Assembly: GCA_024279255.1 (NCBI GenBank)
Contig: JAJRRT010000076.1
Coordinates: 1 to 64,000, forward strand
Length of the DNA: 64,000 nt
Source of the DNA: Deltaproteobacteria bacterium
Lineage (GTDB): Bacteria > Desulfobacterota > Desulfuromonadia > Desulfuromonadales > Geopsychrobacteraceae
Direction of reading: 5' to 3'
How positions within the stretch are numbered: the stretch's first letter is position 1; each line of letters begins with the position of its first letter. The translations under genes were made by a program, and so were the position numbers. Positions 18,014-27,841 of the stretch are shown here, piece by piece. The notes under the pieces were generated by a model that had not been told where the DNA came from, made no database searches, and worked only from the letters and a program-made list of their open reading frames with translations.

Positions 18014-20275
18014 TTAGTCTTCCAGCCTCTGGGCATCAACGACGGCGACTGCAGCCATGTTGATAATATCGGAAACATCATCACCGCGCTGTAGTACGTG
18101 AATTGGCTTTTTCATCCCCATCAGGATTGGACCGACTGCTTCGGTGTCACCAAGTTTATTCAACAGCTTGTAGCTGATGTTCCCCGATTGCAGGTCAGGG
18201 AAGACGAAGACGTTAGCGTCCCCTTTGATCTTTGAGAAGGGGTATTGTTTCTCGACCAGATCGGGATCAAGGGCGACATTGGCCTGAAGTTCGCCATCAA
18301 CGACCAATTCAGGTTCTTGCTGTTTGACCAGCGCTGTGGCTTTTTGCACTTTACTGACCAATGGGTGGTTTGAAGACCCGAAGTTCGAGAAGGAGAGCAT
18401 CGCCACTTTCGGCTCTATGTCGAAACCGCGTGCGACTTCGGCTGTCAGAATTGCCGTCTCAGCCAACTCTTCTGCTGTTGGCTCGATGGTTACCGTGGTG
18501 TCAGCGAAGAAAGAGATGTGTTTCTTTGAGACCATCATGTATGCGCCGTGGACTTTGGAGAGTCCGTCCTGCTTGCCGATGATTTCAAGTGCCGGGCGGA
18601 TTGTTTCCGGATAGTGATGGTCAATGCCAGATAACAGGGCATCGCCATCACCCATGTGGACCATCATGGCACCAAAGTAGTTACGGTTGTTTTTGATCAT
18701 CCGTTTGCCTTCAGCGCGGGTCACCCCTTTACGCTGACGCATGGCAAACATTTCATCAATATACTCAGCGCGTCGTGCGAAGGTCTTCGGGTTAACAATA
18801 GTAACCCCACCATTCAATTCAATGCCCATTTCGGTGCACTTGGCTTGAATCTCTTCCTCATCACCGATCAGGATCGGCTTTGCGATCCCTTCTTCGACCA
18901 GCGTTTGGGCGGCGCGCAGAATTTTTTCTTCATCGCCCTCGGGGAATACCACTCGTTTTGGATTCGATTTTGCCTTGTTAATCAAGGAACGCATGATCTC
19001 TTTTGAACGGCCCTGCAGGGCCTCGAGATGCTCAACGTATTTCTGCATATTTTCGATCGGCCTACGCGCAACGCCGCTATCCATTGCTGCCTGAGCGACA
19101 GCCGGGGCGACATGCAGCAAGACGCGTGGATCGAAAGGTTTCGGAATGATATATTCGCGGCCGAACTTCATTTCGGCGCCACCGTAAGCCTTGCGAACAG
19201 AATCGGGAACCTCTTCTTTTGCCAGATCGGCCAGAGCCTTGACACAGGCCAGCTTCATCTCATCGTTGATTGCACTGGCATGGGTGTCGAGCGCACCACG
19301 GAAGAGGAAGGGGAAACAGAGGACATTGTTGACCTGGTTGTTGTAATCGGAGCGGCCGGTACCGATGATAACGTCATCACGCACTGCCTTGGCCTCAGGA
19401 GGTGTGATCTCTGGGTCAGGGTTGGCCATGGCGAAAACGATTGGATCTTTTGCCATCGATTTCAGCATTGCATCCGTCAACGCGCCCTTTGCCGAAACAC
19501 CAAAGAAGATGTCAGCATCGACCATGGCATCCTCGAGGGTCCGCGCCTCGGTCTCAGCCGCCAAGCGCTCTTTGTAAAGGTTCATCCCCTCGGTACGACC
19601 CTTGTAAATGACACCCTTTGTATCACAGAGGATGACGTTGTTTTTGTCTATCCCCATGGTGATGGCCAGGTTGGCGCAGGCAATGCCGGCAGCACCGGCT
19701 CCGTTAACGACGATTTTGGCATTCTCAATCTTTTTGCCTGTAAACTCGAGGGCGTTTATCATTCCCGCAGCAGAAATGATGGCCGTTCCGTGCTGGTCAT
19801 CGTGAAAGACCGGGATGTCCATGATTTTCTTGAGTTCTTCTTCAATATAGAAACACTCGGGGCCCTTGATGTCCTCAAGGTTTATCCCGCCGAAGGTCGG
19901 CTCCAGCAACTTGACGGTGCGGATGATTTCGTCACTATCCTTGGTGTTGAGCTCGATATCGAAAACGTCGACATCGGCAAAGCTCTTAAAAAGTACACCT
20001 TTACCCTCCATGACCGGCTTACCAGCGAGCGCGCCGATGTCACCAAGTCCTAACACAGCGGTGCCATTACTTACGACAGCAACCAGATTTCCTTTGGCTG
20101 TATACTCATAGGCATCATTAGGATTTTTCTCGATCTCGAGGCAGGGCTCGGCAACTCCTGGACTATACGCAAGGGAAAGATCCCGACTGGTCGCGCAGGG
20201 TTTCGTTGTTATAACCTCAATCTTCCCTTTTCGGCCCGTGCTATGATATTCGAGTGCATCACTCTTTTTTGCCAT
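18014..20275 (-). CDS. maeB: NADP-type malic enzyme with C-terminal phosphotransacetylase-like domain
   Basis: The 753-residue MaeB-type protein decarboxylates malate to pyruvate with NAD(P). The N-terminal malic domain has [17 protein letters not shown] and the metal/substrate segment [15 protein letters not shown]; the dinucleotide-binding segment is [17 protein letters not shown]. From about residue 430 a phosphate-acetyltransferase-like domain follows ([19 protein letters not shown]), which in MaeB enzymes is regulatory and senses acetyl-CoA. The length is full. It stands alone between two strong regulatory regions. Confidence 0.93.
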   Translation of the reverse strand: MAKKSDALEYHSTGRKGKIEVITTKPCATSRDLSLAYSPGVAEPCLEIEKNPNDAYEYTAKGNLVAVVSNGTAVLGLGDIGALAGKPVMEGKGVLFKSFADVDVFDIELNTKDSDEIIRTVKLLEPTFGGINLEDIKGPECFYIEEELKKIMDIPVFHDDQHGTAIISAAGMINALEFTGKKIENAKIVVNGAGAAGIACANLAITMGIDKNNVILCDTKGVIYKGRTEGMNLYKERLAAETEARTLEDAMVDADIFFGVSAKGALTDAMLKSMAKDPIVFAMANPDPEITPPEAKAVRDDVIIGTGRSDYNNQVNNVLCFPFLFRGALDTHASAINDEMKLACVKALADLAKEEVPDSVRKAYGGAEMKFGREYIIPKPFDPRVLLHVAPAVAQAAMDSGVARRPIENMQKYVEHLEALQGRSKEIMRSLINKAKSNPKRVVFPEGDEEKILRAAQTLVEEGIAKPILIGDEEEIQAKCTEMGIELNGGVTIVNPKTFARRAEYIDEMFAMRQRKGVTRAEGKRMIKNNRNYFGAMMVHMGDGDALLSGIDHHYPETIRPALEIIGKQDGLSKVHGAYMMVSKKHISFFADTTVTIEPTAEELAETAILTAEVARGFDIEPKVAMLSFSNFGSSNHPLVSKVQKATALVKQQEPELVVDGELQANVALDPDLVEKQYPFSKIKGDANVFVFPDLQSGNISYKLLNKLGDTEAVGPILMGMKKPIHVLQRGDDVSDIINMAAVAVVDAQRLED

Positions 20276-20672
20276 CTGATTTTACCTCCTGTGAAATGGT
20301 GTCTGGCACTGATTGTCCAGCAGAAAACTGTGCTTTGCGAGTCTTGTGATGTAATAAAGGCAGAACCTCCCTTGGGCTCTGCCTGCTTCTTAGCTAGACT
20401 GAAAAATTATAGTTTCACTAAAAAAAAGTCAAGTTTTATATATGCTCACAAGAACCACCTGTGATGTAATTAAACGCAAACGTAATGCCAATTTTGTATA
20501 AAATAAGCTCAATGAGATAACATATCAGGCTAGTTGCGGGCGTCAAGGTGATGCTGGTGGCAAATGAATCGGGCTGTTACGTAAAATAAAGAGAATTATG
20601 CACACATTGTGGCGAGAATTGGCCACACGGGTTCAGCTTTTGGATTGCTTTTCCCGTAAGAGGGATAGGAAT
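20276..20672. other. Divergent promoter region of maeB and the phosphodiesterase, with one hairpin
   Basis: The 397-bp gap holds a small stem-loop at 20358-20384 (AGGCAGA / TCTGCCT, with an inner ACC/GGG pairing) and AT-rich stretches around 20400-20530. The hairpin lies in the maeB leader and could be an attenuator or a transcription-stop element. No gene was recognised. Confidence 0.35.
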
Positions 20673-21191
20673 ATGGGTGATATTTACCGTTTGGGAATTA
20701 TCTCAGACACGCATCTTTTAGAACTTTCTACTGCGACTGAACTTGCTGCTCAGCTACTTGGTGGGCCCTTTGACAAGGTTGATGCAATTCTTAATGCAGG
20801 GGATATGATTATTGCGGATTTCGAGAGCTGCTTTGATGGAGTACCTGTTTATAGCGTGCAGGGAAACATGGATGTGGCAAGGTCAGATTTGCCGCTGCGG
20901 CGAATTGTAGAAGTTCAGGGTTATCGAATAGGTCTAATCCATGGGTGGGGACCTCCGAGTGCGGTCCCACAAAATGTACTGACAGAATTCGAAACTGATA
21001 ATTTGGATCTTCTGGTTTTCGGACATACTCATACTCCTTTTCATGCGTATGTTGGCCGAACACTTTTATTTAACCCGGGGAGTGCAATGGACCATCGCGG
21101 CAATGCTGACAGTTGTAGTGTTGGACTTGTTGAAATAGATCAGACCATTTGCGCCAAGCATATTCCTTTTGAAATAAGGCCATATTCTTAG
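20673..21191 (+). CDS. YfcE/MJ0936-type metallophosphodiesterase
   Basis: The 172-residue calcineurin-like phosphoesterase has metal ligands visible in order: GIISDTH, ILNAGDM, SVQGNMD, GLIHGWG and VFGHTH. Such proteins hydrolyse phosphodiesters with manganese. An upstream in-frame ATG at 20598 lacks a good ribosome-binding site, while the ATG at 20673 follows GGATAGGA and begins with the expected beta strand. The physiological substrate is unknown. Confidence 0.85.
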   Translation: MGDIYRLGIISDTHLLELSTATELAAQLLGGPFDKVDAILNAGDMIIADFESCFDGVPVYSVQGNMDVARSDLPLRRIVEVQGYRIGLIHGWGPPSAVPQNVLTEFETDNLDLLVFGHTHTPFHAYVGRTLLFNPGSAMDHRGNADSCSVGLVEIDQTICAKHIPFEIRPYS

Positions 21192-21296
21192 TGTTTTGTG
21201 TTTATTTTTTAATAAGTCTCTAATTGATCTTGGAGAGCCTAAATCTCTGTGATATTCTCTGTAAAATCACTAAATTAAGAAGGGAATTAAATCAGG

Positions 21297-21902
21297 ATGC
21301 TTGAACTTTTCCAGATGGGCGGAGCCCTGATGTACCCGATTCTGATCTGTTCGATAATCGCTTTGGCGATTTTTCTTGATCGGATTTGGACCTATCATTC
21401 GTTGAAGCGCTCATCGGCACCTCTTTTTCATGACGTAGAACGTCTTGTTCGTAACGGTCAGCGAGAGGAAGCGTTGCAGCTTTGTCAGCAACAAAACACA
21501 CCGATGGGACGAATATTACAAGTCCCCTTGAAACAACATGGCGCTTCTCGCGCTCATCTTAAGACGTTGGCAGAAGAGGTTGGATATCGTGAAACCGCCG
21601 CGTTGGAGCGCTATTTAGGTTTGCTCGGAACTATTGCGACGATATCACCACTACTTGGTCTCTTAGGGACCGTCTTTGGGATGATTCGCGCTTTTACCGT
21701 GATCGCCAGTGAAGGGGTTGGCACGCCAGCTACATTGGGAGGTGGCATCTCAGAAGCATTGGTAACAACTGCTGCCGGGTTGTCTGTTGCTGTCCCAACA
21801 ATTCTGCTTCACAAATATCTTTCTAGTCGCGTTGATCGTTCTATCCTTGAGATTGAGGATTACACTATGCAAATCGTTGATCTGGTCGGTGAGAATCACT
21901 AA
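21297..21902 (+). CDS. MotA/TolQ/ExbB-family proton-channel protein
   Basis: The 201-residue protein has three membrane spans: an N-terminal one (ALMYPILICSIIALAIFLDRIW) and two C-terminal ones around TIATISPLLGLLGTVFGMIRAF and the GISEALVTTAAGLSVAVPTILLH segment. With ExbD it forms an energy-transducing stator that uses the proton gradient to drive TonB- or TolA-type processes. Its stop overlaps the ATG of the next gene, so translation is coupled. No TonB gene is visible in the window. Confidence 0.88.
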   Translation: MLELFQMGGALMYPILICSIIALAIFLDRIWTYHSLKRSSAPLFHDVERLVRNGQREEALQLCQQQNTPMGRILQVPLKQHGASRAHLKTLAEEVGYRETAALERYLGLLGTIATISPLLGLLGTVFGMIRAFTVIASEGVGTPATLGGGISEALVTTAAGLSVAVPTILLHKYLSSRVDRSILEIEDYTMQIVDLVGENH

Positions 21903-22306
21903 TGGGGTTTCGGCGTCGTCAAATTGAAGAACCACGGGTCGATTTGACCCCAATGGTCGATGTTGTTTTTCTTTTATTGATCTTTTTCATGATCTCGACA
22001 ACTTTCATTGAGACCCCCGGACTTACGATTAATCTGCCAAAATCTTCAGCTCAGCAGCTTAAAAAAGAACAGCAAGAGGTGCGGGTTTACCTGCGTGCTG
22101 ATGGTGAAATTTTTCTTGAGCAACAAGAAATTGAACTCAGCGATTTGATTGAAAATTTACGGGCATATGGTGACAAAGCTGTAGACACAACCTTCCTCTT
22201 GATGGCTGACAAGGATGTTAAGCACGGCAATGTCGTTAAATTGATGGATACTGCGAAGGCTGCTGGTTTTATCAAATTGGCAATTGCGACAGAAAAGAAA
22301 CAATGA
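21902..22306 (+). CDS. ExbD/TolR-family biopolymer transport protein
   Basis: The 134-residue protein has a short cytoplasmic N terminus (RVDLTPMVDVVFLLLIFFMI) containing the membrane-embedded proton-carrying aspartate, followed by a periplasmic domain. It is the partner of the ExbB-like protein encoded just upstream, with one-base overlap. It is the last intact host gene before the interrupted pfkA. Confidence 0.88.
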   Translation: MGFRRRQIEEPRVDLTPMVDVVFLLLIFFMISTTFIETPGLTINLPKSSAQQLKKEQQEVRVYLRADGEIFLEQQEIELSDLIENLRAYGDKAVDTTFLLMADKDVKHGNVVKLMDTAKAAGFIKLAIATEKKQ

Positions 22307-22396
22307 AAAACAACGAAGCGGGAGGCCAGAGGTGAGAAAACGCATCGGCTTGTCTTTTCGCGTTTCGCGTCTCACGCTTCCCAACTCGGAGTGGTC

Positions 22397-22453
22397 ATGT
22401 CAAAAACCATAGCGATATTAACTGGTGGCGGTGATTGTCCAGTTTTAGCTTAA
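22397..22453 (+). pseudogene. pfkA: 5' fragment of host 6-phosphofructokinase gene, cut by island insertion
   Basis: ATG at 22397, preceded by CGGAG, reads MSKTIAILTGGGDCP and then runs into island DNA (VLA, stop at 22451). TGGGDCP is the first half of the PFK signature TGGGDxPGLNA, which forms the ATP phosphate-binding loop. The second half (PGLNAVIRG) resumes at 57995 beyond the island. Joining the two copies of GTCCAG restores the frame with no base gained or lost. Confidence 0.92.
22437..22442 (+). repeat. Left integration junction repeat (attL core)
   Basis: GTCCAG marks the end of host pfkA sequence and recurs at 57993-57998. In the reconstructed uninterrupted gene this hexamer occurs once, inside the 9-bp palindrome GTCCAGGAC. 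A 6-bp crossover region is normal for tyrosine recombinases. Confidence 0.8.
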
Positions 22454-22597
22454 CGCGACACTGTGTGCGTGATTGATAGGACAGCGTAAGTTGTCGCTAT
22501 TTATCACTTTTTATGTTAGGGCTTTCATTGTAATGCCACGCGTAACATTTGCGCGGTATTTTAACGACGTAAAAAGTCGGAATGGGAGCCTTGAGTG
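22443..22597 (+). repeat. Left terminal inverted-repeat region of the island
   Basis: The outermost bases TTTTAGCTTAACGC pair with the right end read inward (TTTTATCGTAATGC). A longer, strongly conserved block at about 22526-22597 matches the reverse complement of 57858-57932, including ACGTAAAAAGTCGGAATGGG with only scattered differences around it. The block ends at the GTG start of the first recombinase, so its GGGAG also serves as ribosome-binding site. GCGACA and TGTCGC near the tip suggest additional core-type binding sites. Confidence 0.8.
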
Positions 22598-24949
22598 GAC
22601 ACCGAAAATAAGGTCGAACAAAACCTAAATGAAGAAGTCGAATTAGAGCTGATTGTTGGTGGCATTGACCTCAGTGATCCGCTTAAGCCGTATATAGCAA
22701 GGCACAGCTATAAATATGACTTCACCTTCCTAACTAACCATCTCCTTCATCCCCAGTTGGCTCGCGACATGGCTAGCGCCTTCGCGATTCGACTTAGCAA
22801 GGTCAAGAAGACGCGGGGAAAGCAAAAGCACCACACCGTTAAAAAAATCGAAAAGGCCATGTTCTGGCTGTTTAATTACCTCGACTCCGGAAAACAGACG
22901 ACCTTCAAGCTGAGCGTTAAACAAAGTTTCAAGGAAGGGGTCATGCCGGAAGGGGATGATTGGCAGAAGGTCATGGATGCCTTCCGTGCTGCAATTTTTC
23001 GGACAAAGAATAATCCCTTTGTTGATTCCGAAGCTCCTAATACCCTTCGCACCTTTAAAGACGCCGTAAAGCCATACCTCGACTGCTGCAAAACTCTCGG
23101 TCTTTTGCCTGGCTTCAATTTAAAGGCCAAGAAGAATTCCAGTGCTGGACTCAAACAGGGCAAAAACAAACTCCTAAGCGATCTCTCAAGAAAAAAACTC
23201 AGCGAGAAGAATGTTGAGAAACTGCTTGGCGGCTATCTAGATATGAAGGTTGCTGAACACGACATTATCGAACGGGAGAAGAGAGCCGCAATTATATCTC
23301 TTGCAACCACGGGAATTGATGTCAGTGGGCTTAATGATGACGAAATAGTTCAAGAGATTTACAGGGTTAACAAATCTCGGCTCGCTGAATTAAGGCGAGT
23401 TGCAGAGGAGGAGTTCAGCGTGGCCTGGAAAATCTATCTAGAGGGTCAGGAGCTGCTTGAAAGTTGCGACCTCTCCTATGAAGACGATATCTCGGAGCCT
23501 CTTGAAGACTTCTTAAGACTACATGCTGAAGGGATGAATGGCATGAGTCCAGAGTTGAGATACCACCCCTTGCCCGAGATGTTTCTTGGTGAGTTTGAAT
23601 CCGTTTGGAGTGGTGCGAGTCGCCGCGTGCCTTTGCCATATGAAGTATTTCTACCTCGCGTACTGACCTTAATAGATGGACGTTATGGCAAGCATGGCAG
23701 AACCATCAAGTACCCCCTAGAAAAACCCCTTGTAGATCTTTTCAAGAATGCATTCAGACAACAAACAAGTAAGCAGGGTGCTACGACCGGCAAATACGGT
23801 AAGGCGGGTTTTCAGGGATTGGTTAAGGCTCGACTGGGGGCAAGTAATGACACGCTTTATGCGGGCTTTCTGATCCTCCTTCTAGATACGGCACACAACA
23901 TCTCCGTCATTGAAGACCTTACTGTCGATTGCTTAAGGGACACTGATGACCCATCAATAAAGAAAATTTGGGGGATCAAGGATCGTGCTGACTACAACGT
24001 CGTTGACGCCTTTGTGCGCATCGACGACCCGGACCAGAAAATCAACGCCGTTGAGGTTGTTCGTGCAATTGAGGAAATGACCCACCGCTTCCGTAAGCTC
24101 GCTACTGTAGGCGAGCATCGCCTGTATAAAATCCAAACTGCCGATGTAGATGTAGTGAAGAGACTATTCATCCGAGAAGCCCAAAGACAAAATGAGCGGC
24201 CAGAAAATGATGATGAACTAACGGCCTTCTTTGAAGGAGGGCTGGGCATCAACGTCGAAAAAGGAACCAACCGTTTTAGGGAACGGTGGCCTCAGATCGG
24301 CGCCTATGGATTCACGCCGGACGCCATTCGTACCACAATTAACGTTCTTGGTTTCATGGATGGCAAAAGCATCGAGAGTGTGCAAACCAAAATGGGGCAT
24401 GCGCGTGTCGACACAACTTCAGGATATATTTTTAGAAGTTTTTCTCGCACGGCATTGACCCAGCAGGTTCGTGAGTTCCAGCGCAATCTTGAAGCTATCA
24501 TGATTTCAGATATAGAGGGTGCTGCTCAAAAGCTTGGGTACACCGTTAGGGAGTTTGACGAGTGTCTTGAGGGTGCCGAAAGAACCGGCCTTGGCAGTCT
24601 TTGTTTTCACCTCAAAAAGGATAAGAACGGCAATATCGTCAGTGAAAAGCCAGATGAGTGCGACCCTGTTGAGGATTGCCCTGAGTGCCCCCTTATAAGG
24701 GTATTCCCAGCGCTAAGAGAGAACCTGCTAGATGCGCTCACAATGCGCGACTGGATCAAGAGAAACAAGGACCGACTAATAGCTGAAAATATAACGAGAT
24801 ATCGTAATGTCTGGTTGCGTTGGCTCGCGATTACTGAAGGGGTTATAGACAAAGCAAAGTCCGATATCAACGTAGATAGGGCAGAATTTAGGGCGGCAGA
24901 AAAGTTGGCCGAGGAGCTTTCGGCGAGCAGTTTTCTGCCCTACCAATAG
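22595..24949 (+). CDS. Large tyrosine-recombinase-like protein, catalytically atypical (recombinase 1)
   Basis: The 784-residue protein starts with GTG inside the left terminal repeat. The C-terminal half has a tyrosine-recombinase fold signature: PDAIRTT, then KMGHARVDTTSGYI with box II histidine and the candidate tyrosine nucleophile (about residues 590-612). The usual box I arginine is not where expected (TAHNISVIEDLT near residue 434) and the HxxR histidine is replaced, so it may be a structural or accessory recombinase. A cysteine cluster near residues 680-700 (ECDPVEDCPECP) looks zinc-binding. It is followed after 8 bp by a second recombinase gene. It may define one strand-exchange subunit of the island integrase. 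Confidence 0.75.
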   Translation: MDTENKVEQNLNEEVELELIVGGIDLSDPLKPYIARHSYKYDFTFLTNHLLHPQLARDMASAFAIRLSKVKKTRGKQKHHTVKKIEKAMFWLFNYLDSGKQTTFKLSVKQSFKEGVMPEGDDWQKVMDAFRAAIFRTKNNPFVDSEAPNTLRTFKDAVKPYLDCCKTLGLLPGFNLKAKKNSSAGLKQGKNKLLSDLSRKKLSEKNVEKLLGGYLDMKVAEHDIIEREKRAAIISLATTGIDVSGLNDDEIVQEIYRVNKSRLAELRRVAEEEFSVAWKIYLEGQELLESCDLSYEDDISEPLEDFLRLHAEGMNGMSPELRYHPLPEMFLGEFESVWSGASRRVPLPYEVFLPRVLTLIDGRYGKHGRTIKYPLEKPLVDLFKNAFRQQTSKQGATTGKYGKAGFQGLVKARLGASNDTLYAGFLILLLDTAHNISVIEDLTVDCLRDTDDPSIKKIWGIKDRADYNVVDAFVRIDDPDQKINAVEVVRAIEEMTHRFRKLATVGEHRLYKIQTADVDVVKRLFIREAQRQNERPENDDELTAFFEGGLGINVEKGTNRFRERWPQIGAYGFTPDAIRTTINVLGFMDGKSIESVQTKMGHARVDTTSGYIFRSFSRTALTQQVREFQRNLEAIMISDIEGAAQKLGYTVREFDECLEGAERTGLGSLCFHLKKDKNGNIVSEKPDECDPVEDCPECPLIRVFPALRENLLDALTMRDWIKRNKDRLIAENITRYRNVWLRWLAITEGVIDKAKSDINVDRAEFRAAEKLAEELSASSFLPYQ

Positions 24950-24957
24950 GAGCTGCA

Positions 24958-27258
24958 ATGTACGACGGCGAAAGACACAATACGACTGTTCAGCAATCCG
25001 TTGAGGCTCCTTATGCTCGACCATGGTTGGACGAAATAGATAAACCTGAGTGGATGGCTGATGAGTCGTCACTCTACGACGACAGTTGGATACTGATAGA
25101 TGACAATCCAAGCACAAAACCAAGGCCTATAGACTGGGTTCAGCCGCTTTATGACCCTATTACAGAAAGGGTTTCTCTTTTAACCGACCCTGAAAATGCA
25201 GAGCTTCTTGAAGTCGCTCAAAAGTTTTGTATCAATCTGCGTAACGGCAACGTCTCTTCCATAGATTCGATGCCTGGGCAGTATATGATCACCTCACTAT
25301 TCTTGAATTTTTTGGCTTGGATGCGACTCCAACTCGTCAGCAGTATCAATGATCTCAAGCCAAGCCATTTCAGAAGATTTGTAAAGCAAGTACACCTTGG
25401 GTGGGGACATCTCTTGGATGCAGAATCGCGCCTTGAGTGCTACGTCAGCCGCCTCAAGCAATCAGGGAAGACGATGCCTGTTAGACACAGGACGTCAACC
25501 GATAAGAAGCTCGTGATTGATGCCAACCAGGCTTATTACGAGATTGGTCTACATCCGGGAATGTCTAAAAGTCTCGGGCACAACTTCATCACCATGTTTT
25601 GGAGGGCAGCGCTCGAATTGAACGGGGTGGAGCAGCTTGAGACTGACAGCCGCGAAAAGGCAGAACGTGATTTGGTTGAGGGTCCAAGTTTAAACACGAC
25701 TAGTAGCCACAAAAAATATCCAGCGCTGTGGCAAAGGCTCTATGAGATGGGCTATGTCATGCCGCAAAAGCTTGGATTTAATCCATCCGAAGCGTTTGTT
25801 CCTGGTGAAGTGATGAACCCAACGGATATCTCCAGAGAGGCTATGAAGTTAGCTGCCATTGAGGACTGTGAAGGCATGACCGAGACCATCCCAGACCTTC
25901 AGGCCTTCCATTTGATAGACAGGGCAATTAGGTGGGTGCTCATGTATTCAGAGGATCTTATCCGGCTTCGTCGCGAGGCTACTGAGGCGCTAAAAGAGAG
26001 GACGACGACCTACTTCGAAGGGAGAAAGGTTGTTATTGCGCAGGTTTTGGACAGCGCCAAAGTTTCGTTTTCGCCTAGCGACCCCGGTGCGCCTTGGCCG
26101 CTTGAAACAGTCCGCAGCCCCGCGAAAAGTGAAAATCTATCTCTTAACAATGCGAGCGGACGGCTTCTCATGGCTGCTTGCGCGATTGTCATAACGGCCT
26201 TCACAGCGCGGCGCAGGGGTGAAGTTCTTGGGATAAAGGGCGGGGAGCCGACCGATGAAGACAAAGCACCCAGAGCTATTCACATAGACGAAAACGACGA
26301 GCCTTGGCTATGGTGTTGGATCGAGAAAACACTCCAAAAATGGGACCGGATTCCGATTCCACAGGTCGTCGTTAAGGCCGTTGAAGTGCTTGAAGAGTTA
26401 ACCGCTGAGACCCGTGTGAAGTCAGGCAGAAGAAGCCTTTTTGAGCTGCTTTTGTTTGACGGCGATGAAGTACACGATTTCGAAATTACAAAATATATCA
26501 ATGAGTTTGCAGCCTTTGTTGAGGTTCCCCCCCTAGAGGATGGTAGCAAATGGGTCTTTAAGTCCCACCAGTTCCGTCGCCTCTTCTCCTTGATCTTCAT
26601 GTATCGCTATAACTATGGGCAGCACGGGAAGTTCGAGGCCTTGTCTTACCACCTCAGGCACTTCTCATTGGAGATGACCAAGCGGTACATCGAAGAGATC
26701 AAGGAGTCGGACATGTTGAAGGCTCATAGAGAACACATGGTTACTGACCTGATGTCTGAGGTTCTCAGGGGAAAACGAAAAGCATCTGGGCCTGCTGGTG
26801 ATGACTTGAAGCAGCAGCTCGACGACATGCTCAAGGAGGTTATTAAGGGCACGAAAGTCCTGAGTGGGGATGAGTCGCCTGTTGTCGCCCGTAAGATCGC
26901 CGAGATGGTCATGGATAAGCTGCAAGTGGAAATGGTTCCGTTCCTGTGGGGTTATTGTGTGAGTTACAAGAACTTTGATGGCGAACGCTTCCAGGGGCTC
27001 TGCATTAAGCAGGGCAAGGAAGCCGATGGGCCTAACATTGGCCGGGCCACCGCGAAAAAGTGTTATGGCTGCGAGCACTTGTATGTTGACGAACACTTCC
27101 AGCCCTATTGGGATACAGGCTCAAAGCAAAACCAAGAGTGTATTGACAGTCCTAACGTATCTGACCCCCTGAAGGATCTCGCCAGGAAAAATCTGGACGT
27201 CTTCAATGGCGGAATGGAGCAGTATTTCGCCAGATCGACAGAGGTGACGCATGACTGA
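24958..27258 (+). CDS. Large tyrosine recombinase with complete catalytic set (recombinase 2)
   Basis: The 766-residue protein has box I arginine in TAFTARRRGEVLGIK (about residue 420), box II in KSHQFRRLFS, the second histidine region in LSYHLRHFSLEMTKRYIEE, and a tyrosine in KRYIE as nucleophile. Residues about 690-745 hold cysteines (KKCYGCEHLY, QECIDS) suggesting a C-terminal zinc-binding element like that of recombinase 1. It is 8 bp downstream of recombinase 1 and overlaps the next gene by 8 bp, so the genes are translated together. It is a likely active integrase of the island. Confidence 0.8.
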   Translation: MYDGERHNTTVQQSVEAPYARPWLDEIDKPEWMADESSLYDDSWILIDDNPSTKPRPIDWVQPLYDPITERVSLLTDPENAELLEVAQKFCINLRNGNVSSIDSMPGQYMITSLFLNFLAWMRLQLVSSINDLKPSHFRRFVKQVHLGWGHLLDAESRLECYVSRLKQSGKTMPVRHRTSTDKKLVIDANQAYYEIGLHPGMSKSLGHNFITMFWRAALELNGVEQLETDSREKAERDLVEGPSLNTTSSHKKYPALWQRLYEMGYVMPQKLGFNPSEAFVPGEVMNPTDISREAMKLAAIEDCEGMTETIPDLQAFHLIDRAIRWVLMYSEDLIRLRREATEALKERTTTYFEGRKVVIAQVLDSAKVSFSPSDPGAPWPLETVRSPAKSENLSLNNASGRLLMAACAIVITAFTARRRGEVLGIKGGEPTDEDKAPRAIHIDENDEPWLWCWIEKTLQKWDRIPIPQVVVKAVEVLEELTAETRVKSGRRSLFELLLFDGDEVHDFEITKYINEFAAFVEVPPLEDGSKWVFKSHQFRRLFSLIFMYRYNYGQHGKFEALSYHLRHFSLEMTKRYIEEIKESDMLKAHREHMVTDLMSEVLRGKRKASGPAGDDLKQQLDDMLKEVIKGTKVLSGDESPVVARKIAEMVMDKLQVEMVPFLWGYCVSYKNFDGERFQGLCIKQGKEADGPNIGRATAKKCYGCEHLYVDEHFQPYWDTGSKQNQECIDSPNVSDPLKDLARKNLDVFNGGMEQYFARSTEVTHD

Positions 27259-27829
27259 TTCAGGCTATGTGGTACATGAGGATAAGGATACCCGCGAAGC
27301 CAAGACAACACTTCGCATCAAGGAAAAGATTGCTGTTCTTGAGAAATGGTTCGAAGACGGCGTACCTGAGGGTTACCAGTGGCAAGAAGCCGAGAATCCA
27401 GACAAGAAGTTCGGTGTTCCGACCAATTTTTCTGAATTTCATAAGTGGAACGATCCAGAGTTGAGACTCACGGTTAAAGTCGACGGCAAAAAGTACAACG
27501 TTGAAGGGGTTTACCCCTATGCGGGAAGTTCCCTTTATAAGCCCGACCGAAAAACCATTAAGAAACGCGCAACTGACCTTTTGCGCGATATTAAGAAACG
27601 TCCAACGCCAAAAAAGGAGATGGGAAAGGTCAAGGCAGAGAAGAAGGCTTTGGAGGCTTTAACTCAGCAACTCGTGAACGAAAACGTGGAGCTGAACGCC
27701 CTTATTGATCAGCTACGTGAATATCTTGAAACTGCCAAGGATGAGATTAGTCTCTTGAAAAATCGGGTTAAGGATCAGGAAGTAGAACTCCGAAAAATAA
27801 AACCTATTGGACCAAGGCTAGTCAGGTAG
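27251..27829 (+). CDS. Coiled-coil accessory protein of the mobility module
   Basis: The 192-residue protein overlaps the end of recombinase 2 by 8 bp. The N-terminal half has a compact, charged domain (WFEDGVPEGYQWQEAE...). From about residue 118 it becomes a long coiled coil (EKKALEALTQQLVNENVELN...LKNRVKDQEVELRKI). No known family is recognised. Its position inside the recombinase operon suggests a DNA-binding or bridging helper, comparable to the small third proteins of Tn554-like and recombinase-trio elements. Confidence 0.6.
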   Translation: MTDSGYVVHEDKDTREAKTTLRIKEKIAVLEKWFEDGVPEGYQWQEAENPDKKFGVPTNFSEFHKWNDPELRLTVKVDGKKYNVEGVYPYAGSSLYKPDRKTIKKRATDLLRDIKKRPTPKKEMGKVKAEKKALEALTQQLVNENVELNALIDQLREYLETAKDEISLLKNRVKDQEVELRKIKPIGPRLVR

Positions 27830-27841
27830 AAAGGGAGGGGC

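Noticed and set aside
19028-20053. 341-codon rightward open frame
   Set aside because: Antisense to the malic enzyme gene, whose motifs are complete; no family support.
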